Shown here: positions 29,101 through 38,600 of the stretch, in pieces
How the letters are laid out: every line of letters starts with the position of its first letter
Position numbering within the stretch: position 1 is the stretch's first letter
The notes under the pieces: generated by a model
Database searches by the model: none
Seen by the model: the letters and a program-made list of their open reading frames with translations, nothing else
Told to the model about the DNA's origin: nothing
Program-made: the position numbers and the translations under genes
Source: Kordia sp039026955
GTDB lineage: Bacteria; Bacteroidota; Bacteroidia; Flavobacteriales; Flavobacteriaceae
Direction: 5' to 3'
Assembly: GCA_039026955.1 (NCBI GenBank)
Contig: JBCCLH010000009.1
Coordinates: forward strand, 62,001 to 126,000
DNA length: 64,000 bases

Positions 29101-30515
29101 TTTGCTACTTCGCCAGCCATATTATCGGTTACAAGCACAATTACGCGTTCGCCTGGCTGAATGTCTGTAATTCCTTGAATTAAATCGGCAGTGGTTCCAT
29201 CGGCTGATTCGTCATCGTAATATAAATCGGCATTTACACCTGCGACCCAAGCAACTGTTCCTGTATTGTGAATTTCAAACCAGTCTTCTGTTAAATCGGT
29301 TCCTGCTTGACCTGGAAATATTTCTGAGATCGTTAAGGTAGGAATGTTGTTTACATTTCCTGGAGAACCAATATTCGGCACATTATTGCTATCGCCTCCT
29401 AAAGCTGTTGTTGCCACTGCAAAACTTGTATTGGCAACTACACTGAATGCTGTCAGTTCTAAATCATAGGATTGTCCGTCATTGGCAACCGTATCAGGAT
29501 ATGCGCCTGTTGCGATCGGCATGGTTGTCAAAGGATCGCCCAACCAAATGTTTACAGTATCTCCTCCGCCGCCAAGTCCAGCGCCGTCTGTATATCCAAC
29601 TTCAATTCCAGTTAAATCTACTACGGCACTCCAGACCGTATTGAAAGTAGCGACTTCGCCAGCCATGTTATCAGTAACAAGTACAATCACTCTTTCGCCT
29701 GGTTGAATGTCTGTGATTCCCTGAATTAAATCAGCAGTAGTTCCATCGGCAGATTCATCATCGTAGTATAAATCGGCACTTACACCTGCAACCCAAGCAA
29801 TGGTTCCTGTATTGTGAATTTCAAACCAGTCTTCTGTTAAATCAGTTCCAGCTTGCCCTGGAAATATTTCTGAAATTGCCAATGTTGGTGTATTGACCAC
29901 ATTTCCTGGAGAAGCAATATTTGGTACATTGCTACTTGCGCCACCTAGTGCGATGGTAGTCACTGCAAAGTTTGTATTTCCGTTACTACTGAATGCACTA
30001 AGTTCTACATCATAGGATTGTCCGTCATTAGCCACAGTGTCAGGATACGCACCTGTCGCAATTGGCATGGTTGTCAAAGGATCGCCAAGCCAAATATTGA
30101 CCGCATCTCCTCCTCCGCCAAGTCCAGCGCCGTCTGTGTATCCAACTTCGATTACGGTTAAATCTACTACGGCGCCCCAAACCGTGTTGAAAGTTGCTAC
30201 TTCACCTGCCATATTATCTGTAACTAATACAATTACTCGTTCGCCTGGTTGAATGTCTGTGATTCCTTGAATTAAATCGGCAGTGGTTCCGTCGGCAGAT
30301 TCGTCATCGTAATATAAATCGGCATCTATACCTGCAACCCAAGCGGTGGTTCCTGTGTTGTGAATTTCGAACCAATCGGCTGTTAAATCGGTTCCTGCTT
30401 GTCCTGGAAATATCTCGGTTATTACGAGATTTATGCTAAAAGGATGGTCCTTTTTTTCTGTGGAATGAGCGATAAAACTCAGCAGCAAAAGTGCTAGTAA
30501 TGTAATTTTTTTCAT
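26157..30515 (-). CDS. Secreted protein with four lamin-tail domains, Calx-beta, choice-of-anchor I and T9SS type A domain
   Basis: A 1452-residue protein with a signal peptide (about 1-18). Four tandem copies of a lamin-tail domain (LTD), each about 183 residues, start near residues 28, 212, 395 and 577 (EIFPGQAGTDLT...DWFEIHNTGT...DLYYDDESADGT). A Calx-beta domain follows (about 755-850: DAAFTNISETGG, GTHFTY, ILDNMNDESD). Residues 870-1375 form a choice-of-anchor I beta-propeller (LDVNYVTSYLVDASG, DLEPEYITVSDD, GPEPEGVIVQEIDG), a family related to esterase-like and phytase-like propellers. The C-terminus from about 1386 (MYPNPAKQQV...KTGLYIVKN...KKLIVE) is a T9SS type A sorting domain. LTDs in bacteria often accompany secreted nucleases or phosphatases, but no nuclease motif is seen here. 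The LTD DNA repeats are very similar, so copy number may vary. Monocistronic. Confidence 0.9.
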   Translation of the reverse strand: MKKITLLALLLLSFIAHSTEKKDHPFSINLVITEIFPGQAGTDLTADWFEIHNTGTTAWVAGIDADLYYDDESADGTTADLIQGITDIQPGERVIVLVTDNMAGEVATFNTVWGAVVDLTVIEVGYTDGAGLGGGGDAVNIWLGDPLTTMPIATGAYPDTVANDGQSYDVELSAFSSNGNTNFAVTTIALGGASSNVPNIASPGNVVNTPTLAISEIFPGQAGTDLTEDWFEIHNTGTIAWVAGVSADLYYDDESADGTTADLIQGITDIQPGERVIVLVTDNMAGEVATFNTVWSAVVDLTGIEVGYTDGAGLGGGGDTVNIWLGDPLTTMPIATGAYPDTVANDGQSYDLELTAFSVVANTSFAVATTALGGDSNNVPNIGSPGNVNNIPTLTISEIFPGQAGTDLTEDWFEIHNTGTVAWVAGVNADLYYDDESADGTTADLIQGITDIQPGERVIVLVTDNMAGEVANFNIVWGVVVDLTTVEVGYTDGSGLGSGGDAVNIWLGDPLTTMPIATGVYPDTVANDGQSYDVELGAFSFVGNLSFAVATIALGGDATDTPNIGSPGNISGVSSLVVTEIFPGQAGTDLTEDWFEIHNTGTTAWVSGVDPDLYYDDDSADGTAADVIQGITDIQPGERVIVLVSDNTGNEVNTFISVWGTVVDLSGVKVGYTDGSGLGASGDTVTLWLGDPTMTAPIASESYPNTAANDGQSYDLELAAFSTVGNASNAVATTDLGGDANDTPNIASPANALAPTFPTVQFDAAFTNISETGGNVTVTVNISQAPTTGGTVDVTLLTGGTAVEGTHFTYATTQTLTFPMGSTTSQTLNIPILDNMNDESDLFFVLSLTNESNVTVGGLDQFSVYILDDDTVVPTPDSSLLDVNYVTSYLVDASGTAEITAYDAASQRLFVTNDDTIEVLDFSDPTNITSISSIALPANTSGVQSVAVRNGVLAAAIAANPTTDNGFVMFSDIDGNNQSTVTVGALPDMITFTPDGTKLVVANEGEPSGDYTIDPEGSVSIIDMTGGLGNITQTDVTTATFTSFNAQQATLEAAGIRIFGPGATVAQDLEPEYITVSDDNLFAYVALQENNAYAIVDLTTNTITNVLSFGLKDHSIPRNSLDASGETDFIFNASWPIYGMYMPDAISFYQKGGTGYIVTANEGDARDYNAFQEERKLGDSDYNLDPAVFGDIDILTLGANLGDINISNASGNTDGDPEFEEIHVYGARSFSIFEASTGNLVYDSGNDFEVITAADATYGGIFNASNSNNSFKNRSDNKGPEPEGVIVQEIDGSYYAFVILERVGGVMIYDVTNPANPTFLQYLNNRGAVPGAAETGDLGPEGIIYVNENDSPTGTALLVISNEVSATLSIYSLDNVLSVDEFNTRRNSFLMYPNPAKQQVTFSIEDDYQVFDVAGRLVKEIYQDTDLDVSNLKTGLYIVKNSKGTTKKLIVE

Positions 30516-30675
30516 CTTATAACTTTATTATTTTGGTAAATTTACCGCCATAAAAAGCCAGTTCTATTAAGTTGAAGTTATGTTACTGTGAATCCCTTTT
30601 GAAAAAAATGTAACCACAGTTTTACGAACGTTAAGTAATTGTTTTTTAACAAGTTCAAATTGGCTGTAAGGTTCT

Positions 30676-30707
30676 TTTGTTTTTGTAAGGACTTTCTCTT
30701 ACATTTA
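30676..30707 (+). promoter_or_regulatory. Promoter of the TPR-type regulator at 30730
   Basis: TTTG at 30676-30679 is followed after 20 nt by TACATTTA at 30700-30707, close to the Bacteroidetes consensus TTTG-N19-21-TAnnTTTG. The start codon is 22 nt further on. Confidence 0.5.
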
Positions 30708-30729
30708 TCCCCGTCCAAATCCCAATCAG

Positions 30730-32394
30730 ATGCGCAGGTATTGTTTTTGTTTCATCACTATTTTACTGCAAGTTATCACGAGTTTTGCCCAAGAGAAAGA
30801 CGCTGCGCTTATAGCTTTGGAACAAAATTTTGCGAAAGCTGCTAGCGATTCTTTAAAGGTAGATGCTTGTATTGCTTTGGGAAGGTATTATATTCCGCGC
30901 GATTTTAATCGGGTAGATTCTATTTTAAAAGCTGCAAAAGAGATCGTTGCGACTGCAACATATGATACACGTGATCATAAAGCGCGTATTTTACGACAGA
31001 CCGGAATTTTATTCAATAAAAGATCTAATAGTCCGCAAGCACTTTCCTCCTATTTGGCAGCTAAGAAAATAGCAGAAAATTTAAAAGATTCAATTCAGAT
31101 TTCAAATGATTATTCCAATATCGGTTCTTTATATTATCGACAGAAAGAATATCCGAAAGCTATTTTAAATTACAAAAAAGCCGCTGAGATTAACGATAAA
31201 ATCAACGAATATCAGAGTCTAGGACGAAATTATCGTTTGATTGCTTTGGTATATTCTTATGAAGAAAATATAGATTCTACTGCATTTTATGTAGAAAAAG
31301 CAAAGGAAGTATTTACAAAAATCAACGATACTCCATGGCTCACCGAATTGAAATATATTGAAGCCAAAGTTACTGTATTTCAAGGTGAGTATTTGAAAGG
31401 GATGACATTACTCCAATCCTATTTAGCGTATGTATTACAAGAAAATAAGGTCAATAAAATTATAAATACACATCAGTTATTGGCTGAAATTTATTTGAAT
31501 CTTCAACAATATCCAGCTGCATTAAAGAGCATTAATGATGCGTTGCGTATTGCCAATAAAAATGATATAAAGAGCAGTCAGGTAAAAGCCTATAAAACAC
31601 GCAGTGATATTTTCCGCAAAATGAATAAGGCAAATTTAGCACTTGCAGATTATGATATGTATACGTTACTTTCTACAAATGTATTGAATGCCGATAAAAT
31701 TAGGAAAGTTAAGGAAGTAGAATTGAATGCCGCTTTTGAAAAAAAGCAGCTATTAGATAGTCTTAAGTTTGAAGAAGAAAGAAAAGTTTTATTGTTGGAA
31801 ACAGAGAATGAAGCCTTGCAGAAAAAATGGTATTTGGCACTACTAGTAATGCTGTTATTTGCAGTGGCTATGATTTTATACTTTGGAAACAACTATTTTA
31901 AAAAGCTTAAACTTAGAAAACAGGTACAAGCGCAAAAATTGAATTCAAAGATTGATCAATTGAGTACTGAGATTAGTACCAAAAAGGAAGAAATTAGCGA
32001 ATTGATGGCAGAAACCATCATACATTTGAACGCCAAAGAAAAGATTACCGAAAACCTCAACAAACTTTCCAAACAAGAAGAAGGCATTTCGTTAACGGGA
32101 ATTATTGCCGAATTGAAAGCTGATAAACTTGAAGATTCGAAATTGGTTTTATTGAAAGAAAATATAGAAACGCTGAATTATGAGTTTTTAAAACGACTTC
32201 GCGAGAAGCATCCAAATTTAACTAAAACTGATGTGGAAGTCTGTTCGTTTATCAAACTTGGATTGTCACGAAAAGAAATTTCTGAACTTCGTAAGACAGG
32301 ATTAGATGCGATAAAATCGACTCGTTTCAGACTCAAAAAGAAACTTGAGCTTACTGCTGAAGATTCTTTAGATGAATATGTAAAAAATTTATAA
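30730..32394 (+). CDS. TPR sensor-regulator with coiled coil and LuxR-like HTH (regulator R1)
   Basis: A 554-residue protein: signal peptide (about 1-21, ending SFA-Q), TPR-like helical repeats (about 60-340: YSNIGSLYYRQKEYPKAILNY, AEIYLNLQQYPAALKSI), one membrane helix (367-388), a coiled coil (about 395-490), and a C-terminal helix-turn-helix domain (about 497-554: LTKTDVEVCSFIKLGLSRKE, then GLDAIKSTRFRLKKKL). The TPRs should be periplasmic and the HTH cytoplasmic, so it may sense an envelope partner and bind DNA directly without a kinase. It is the closest homologue in layout of 60043 and 62143. Directly downstream, 19 nt after the stop, begin the 12-nt-spaced repeats of the next promoter, which makes it the best candidate activator of the cassettes at 32500 and 41410. 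Confidence 0.88.
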   Translation: MRRYCFCFITILLQVITSFAQEKDAALIALEQNFAKAASDSLKVDACIALGRYYIPRDFNRVDSILKAAKEIVATATYDTRDHKARILRQTGILFNKRSNSPQALSSYLAAKKIAENLKDSIQISNDYSNIGSLYYRQKEYPKAILNYKKAAEINDKINEYQSLGRNYRLIALVYSYEENIDSTAFYVEKAKEVFTKINDTPWLTELKYIEAKVTVFQGEYLKGMTLLQSYLAYVLQENKVNKIINTHQLLAEIYLNLQQYPAALKSINDALRIANKNDIKSSQVKAYKTRSDIFRKMNKANLALADYDMYTLLSTNVLNADKIRKVKEVELNAAFEKKQLLDSLKFEEERKVLLLETENEALQKKWYLALLVMLLFAVAMILYFGNNYFKKLKLRKQVQAQKLNSKIDQLSTEISTKKEEISELMAETIIHLNAKEKITENLNKLSKQEEGISLTGIIAELKADKLEDSKLVLLKENIETLNYEFLKRLREKHPNLTKTDVEVCSFIKLGLSRKEISELRKTGLDAIKSTRFRLKKKLELTAEDSLDEYVKNL

Positions 32395-32412
32395 TCAACA
32401 ACTTAAAATTTT

Positions 32413-32471
32413 TGCACCCCATACTGCACCCCATGAATCCTTTTCAAAATTAGAAAAACTTTTTAGTATTG
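32413..32471 (+). promoter_or_regulatory. Tandem TGCACCCC promoter, copy P1
   Basis: TGCACCCC at 32413-32420 and again at 32425-32432, a 12-nt period. After 31 nt comes the -7-like box TAGTATTG (32464-32471). No good -33 box is seen, as expected for an activator-dependent promoter. The small coiled-coil gene starts 28 nt later. The block from TAGAAAAACTTTTTA to ATTGC is shared with P2 at 41361-41382. Confidence 0.65.
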
Positions 32472-32499
32472 CACCATCAAACACAGAAGCGATACACTT

Positions 32500-32661
32500 A
32501 TGAAAAGTCTGCGATTTTTTATTCAGTATTTATTTTCAAGAAAACCTAAACAAACTTCCTCTTTGGAGCATTTAAAATCCAAAACAGAAGAGATGAAAGC
32601 TGAATTGGAATCGTTATCAGAATTTCAAAATTTTTTAAAAGAACTAAACGAAAAACGCTAA
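32500..32661 (+). CDS. Small coiled-coil protein S1
   Basis: A 53-residue ORF, too short for ordinary ORF calling. It has a basic, aromatic N-terminus (MKSLRFFIQYLF, possible amphipathic membrane-binding helix) and an acidic/basic heptad helix (LEHLKSKTEEMKAELESL). It is nearly the same as S2 at 41410 (KSKTExMKAELESLSEF and NFLKELN conserved) and alike in pattern to S3 (52739) and S4 (61973). It lies between the repeat-type promoter and the LRR gene (17 nt away). Conservation in four places at the same position shows it is a real gene. Function unknown; it may bind the coiled coil of the regulator or help secretion of the LRR protein. Confidence 0.8.
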   Translation: MKSLRFFIQYLFSRKPKQTSSLEHLKSKTEEMKAELESLSEFQNFLKELNEKR

Positions 32662-32678
32662 CTATCTATTTTATTCTC

Positions 32679-35600
32679 ATGAAAAGACACCTATTTTTTA
32701 TTGCATGTTGCATGACACTTATGCTGTATGGTCAAACCAATTCCATAGCGGTGACTTCAATCGGCATACACAATTTGGCTACTGAAAATTCAGAAAGCAA
32801 CAAAATGAACTACACTGCCATTCCCGATGCCAATTTTGAAGCGGCTTTGGTTGCTTTAGGAATTGATACTGTTCCTAATGATGGACAAGTGCTTACGGCA
32901 GATATTCAAGGAGTGACTAGCTTAAACTTAGACAACCAAAACATCGACGATTTAACAGGAATTGAAGATTTTATAGCGTTGACTAATTTAAATTGTAGAA
33001 GAAACAATCTTACGACACTCAATGTCTCTCAAAATGTATTGTTAGAATCGCTGAATGCAGCGCAAAACAATCTTACTACTGTAGATATCTCTAATAATTT
33101 ATCGTTAGATACATTAACCTTATTCTTCAATGATCTTACTTCGATTGATGTGTCTAACAACACAGCATTGGAAATTTTAAATATATATTCAAATGATAAT
33201 TTGACAAGTTTAGACATTATAACTAATACGCTTTTAAAAGAAGTATATGTATTTAATACTGGTATTACTTCGTTAGATGTAAGCAATAACACTGATTTAA
33301 GAGAACTCCGTGCTTATAATACACCACTAGCTACCATTGATGTGTCAAATAATACCCTACTGGAAGAACTTCGCGTAGACAATACCAATGTGACAGTGTT
33401 GGATGTAACGAACAATTCCAATCTTGTTACACTACGCGTAGATAATACAAGCATTCAAACCTTAGATTTGAGCAATCAAACTAGTTTAGTAAATCTTTAT
33501 GCCAACGATACCAGTTTAAATTCATTAAACATTCAAAACGGAAACAATACCAATGTCAATACATTCAACGTTACCAACAATCCAAATTTAATGTGTATTA
33601 CTGTAGATGATGCTGCGTACAGTACTACCAACTGGACTAATATCGATGCAGGCATGTTTTTCAGTACGGGAGATTGTCGCTACACGCAAATTCCAGATGC
33701 TGATTTTGAAACCGAATTAGAAGCGTTAGGAATCGATGATATTACAAATGATGGTCAAATCCCTACAGCACAGATAGAAATCGTTACAGTATTAGATATT
33801 ACTGACGAAGGAGTTGCTGATTTAACAGGGATTGAAGATTTTATTGCATTAGAAGAATTGAAGGCAAATGGTAATAATATCACTTCTTTAGACATTTCTA
33901 ACAGTCCAGCTTTAAAAGTACTTTGGCTTACAGGTGGCACTAACAACCTTAGTACACTTGATCTTAGTAATAATCCATTAGTAGAAGATCTTAAAATACA
34001 ATATTCAGGAACTTCCATTGATATTGCTAACAATACTGCTTTAGAGGAGTTTGAATGTACCAATTGTGGACTTACTTCTTTAAATACAAGTACGAATACC
34101 AATTTGCGTAGACTAGAGCTTGACGATACACCTATTGCATTACTTGATTTGAGCACAAATGCTGAATTAAGAGCGTTAGGAGTTGACAATACCAATTTAG
34201 TTGCACTAGATCTATCTAACAATTCTCTATTTAATGATCTGTCTGCAAACAATATTGCCACATTAACAACTTTAAATGTTCAAAATGGAAATAATACGGC
34301 AATAAACACTGCAACTTTTCAAGTAACTGGCAATCCATTAGTAACATGTATCACTGTGGATGATGTTTCGTATAGTACTACCAATTGGACCAATATTGAT
34401 GTCGGCATGTTCTTTAGTACAGGAGAATGTCGCTATACACAAATTCCAGATGCCAATTTTGAAGCCGCTTTGGAAACCTTGGGCTATGATGATATTTCTG
34501 GCGATGGGCAAGTTCCTACAGCAGCAATTGAAGTTGTGACCAATTTAAATATTAACAACCAAGGAATTTCTGATCTGACAGGAATTGAAGATTTTAGTGC
34601 ATTAAGGCAACTGAACGTAAATGGTAACAGTTTAACTTCTTTAAATATTTCAAATAATACAGTATTGCGAGTGCTTGAAGCTACAGGTAATGTATTCAAT
34701 ACATTAGATCTAAGTGCCAATGTTGCATTAGAAGAGATAAAATTATCCAATTTTTCAGGCACTTCCATAGACATTGCCAATAATACAACTTTAGTAAATT
34801 TTGAATGTACAGATTGTAATTTGTCGACACTAGACACAAGTGCAAATACAGGTTTGGAGGAGTTGGATCTCGCAGGTTCATCCGTGACTTCGCTTGACCT
34901 AAGCAATAATGTTGTTCTACTTATATTACAAATAGAAAATACAGATATAACCTCCCTAGACCTATCTAATAATGTTGCATTGCTCATTCTTATAGCCAAT
35001 AATATTTCGACCCTAACAAGTTTAAACATTCAAAATGGCACAAACACAAGCATACTCGGATTTGAAACTACGGGGACGCCTGTTCCTTGTATATTGGTAG
35101 ATGATGTAGCCTATAGTACCGCCAATTGGACATTTATTGATACAATTTCACGATTCAGTGATACCAATTGTAATTACACCGCAATTCCTGATGCTAATTT
35201 TGAAGCTGAATTGGTTGCTTTAGGATATGATAATGTCTCAGGTGATGGGCAAGTACTCACTAGTTTAATTGAAACTGTAACAACGTTAGATGTAAGCAGT
35301 AAAAATATTTCAGACCTAACAGGAATCGAAGATTTTACAGCTTTAGTCACATTAAACTGTGAAGCAAATACACTAACGGCATTAGATATTTCTAGCAATA
35401 CTGCACTAGAAACCTTATTGGCACAAAACAATCAAATTGCTGCTCTTGATATTTCTCAAAATACAAGTTTGAAGAATATTGATGTTGGAAATAATCCAAT
35501 TCCGTCTTTGAATCTTTCTAATAATTCTCAAATAACCAAATTGGAATGTAATGGAACAAATATAACTACGTTAGATATCACAAATCTTACACAACTAGAC

Positions 35601-38600
35601 TTTATAGAAGCGCATAATACGAGTATTTCGACACTGGATTTAAGTCAAAATACAATACTAAGATTTGCGAACTTATTAAACACAAATTTGAGCACATTAG
35701 ATGTTTCTGCAAATATAGGTTTAACTACGCTTTGGTTGAATAACACGCCGTTAACAACTTTAGATCTTACTACAAATACACTGTTACAGTCTTTACGTAC
35801 GTGGGAAACAAATATTACCGAGCTAGACTTAACAAATCAAACGGCATTGCAAGCATTTTGGGGACAAAATGGCGCGTTGGAAAAATTAAATATTAGAAGT
35901 GGAACGAATACGAGTTTAAATACTTTTGATGTTAGAAATAATCCAAATTTAACCTGTGTCCTAGTAGATGATGTCGCATACAGTACCACCAATTGGACAC
36001 TTGTAGATGCAACTACGAGTTTTAGCAGTACATATTGCGATTATACTGCAATTCCAGATGCCAATTTTGAAGCAGCCTTAAACACTTTAGGATATGATGA
36101 TACTGCTGCTGATGGACAAGTCCCAACCGAATTGATTGAAGGCGTAACTTCTTTAGACGTAAGCAATCAAAACATTGCAGACTTGACAGGAATTGAAGAT
36201 TTCGCAGCATTAATAGATTTAAATGTTGATACGAATACGTTAACTAGTTTAGATGTTAGCAACAATACGGATTTACAAACGCTAAATTTTGATAACAATA
36301 CTATTGCCACCTTAAATTTAGGAACTATTTCAGGATTAACTTCCATTGAAGGACGTTACAATCAGTTGACAACGCTAGACTTAAGTAACAATCCTAATTT
36401 AACGTTTATCAATTTGAGAAATAATCTATTATCTTCAATTAATATATCAAACAATCCGCTTTTAGAAACCATAACCATAAGAGGGAACGCTTCACTGACC
36501 AGTCTTGACTTGAGTAATAAACCCAACTTAAGATCATTATTCCTTCAAGATTCTGGCTTAACAGCATTAGATGTTTCACAAAACCCATTACTGGAAAAAA
36601 TTGTAATTGAACGTGTAAATTTCAATGCAATTGATGTATCTAACTTACCAAACTTATTCGAATTGCGCATTGCAGATAATAATTTTACAGCACTAGATGT
36701 ATCTAACAATCCAGTGTTAGTTCGATTGGAATGCGAAAACAACGATCTTACCTATTTAAACATCAAAAATGGCAACAATACCCATATGCCGAATGCTGAT
36801 TTCATAGCAACAGGAAACCCAAATTTAACCTGTATTTTGGTAGATGATGCCGTTTGGAGTGCTACAAACTGGACTAATATTGATGTGACAGCTAGTTTTA
36901 GTGACATCTATTGTCGCTACACAGCCATTCCAGATGCAAATTTCGAAGCGGAATTAGAAGCGCTAGGATATGATGATATTTCAGGTGACGGACAAGTGCC
37001 AACAGCACTAATTGAAGGAATCACAAGTTTAGCAGTTCCTAATAAAGGCATTAACGACTTAACAGGAATTGAAGACTTTGTCGCATTAACTTCCTTAAAC
37101 TGTAGACTCAATAATTTAATTGCACTAGATGTAAGTCAAAATGTGTTATTAAGTACCCTAACAGCAGACACGAATAGCATTGCAGCTATTGATCTATCAA
37201 ACAATACGAATTTAGCTATTTTAAATCTTGCGGGAAGCAACTTAACTTCACTAGATATCTCCAATAATACCTTACTAAGACAATTATATATAAACGGTAA
37301 CGGCGGATTAACAAGTTTAAACATTAGCAATAATACAGAGTTGGTAGCAATAAGAACATATAGTACAAATATTGCTTCGTTAGATGTGAGCGTTCATCCT
37401 GACTTGGAATCGTTACAAAGTCAAGGATCACCACTTGCTAGTATTGATCTCTCAAACAATCCTTTGTTAGAAACACTACGTTTAGAAAACACCAATATTA
37501 CCGCATTAGATGTAACTAACAATCCGAATATCACATCATTACGTGTAAACGATACTTCCATTGAAACCTTAGATTTGAGCAATCAAACAGCTTTACAAAC
37601 GCTGTATGCAAACGATACAAGCTTGCGTTCCCTAAATGTTCAAAATGGAAACAATACCAATGTGACTACGTTTAGAGCAGAAGACAATCCAAACTTAAGC
37701 TGTATTTTGGTCGATGATGTAGCATACAGTACCACAAACTGGACAAATATTGATGCTGGTTTGGTATTCTCAAATACATATTGTGAATACACTGCCATTC
37801 CAGATGCAAACTTCGAAGCACGATTAGAAGCGTTAGGATATGATGATATTTCTGGCGATGGACAAGTACCAACACCATTGATTGAAGTCGTAACCACCTT
37901 AGACATCAATTCGCAGGGTATTGCAGATATGACAGGAATTGAAGGTTTTATAGCTCTGGAAGAATTGAGTGCAGCGCTAAATACATTCACAAGTTTAGAT
38001 CTTTCTAACAATACAGCTTTACGAATTCTAACAACAAAATTCACACCAATTGCGACATTAAATATCACTGCCAACACACAGTTAGAACAATTGGTATGTT
38101 CGTTCAACGATTTAAGTAGTTTAGATATTTCAGCAAATACGGTATTGACCTATTTAGAATGTAATAACAATTCGATTGGAAGCTTAGACGTTTCAACCAA
38201 TACAGCGTTGCTAGACGTACGTTGTGGAAATAATGCACTAACAAGTATTGATCTCACCAATAACACACTACTAACAACTTTTTGGTGTGATAATAATATG
38301 ATTACAAGTTTAGATTTGTCATTGCAAACTGCATTAACATCTTTTCTTGCAAATGACAACGACTTAAACTCCCTTAACCTTAAAAATGGAAACAATACAA
38401 ATGTGACCAACTTTTTAGCAACGAACAATCCAAACTTAAACTGTATTGTTGTTGATGATGAAGTGTATAGTACCGCAAATTGGACAGGAATTGATGCCAC
38501 AGCCTATTTTACAGATGTGGATTGTCGCTACACTGCCATTCCAGATACAAACTTCGAAGCTGCCTTAGAAAGCTCAGGTTTTGATGATATCTCAGGAGAC

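Noticed and set aside
30030..30036. Sorting of the LRR proteins by a type A C-terminal domain
   Set aside because: Checked the ends of the four LRR proteins: none has the YPNP and G-x-Y-x-x-K pattern found in the true type A proteins at 3738, 26157 and 48331.
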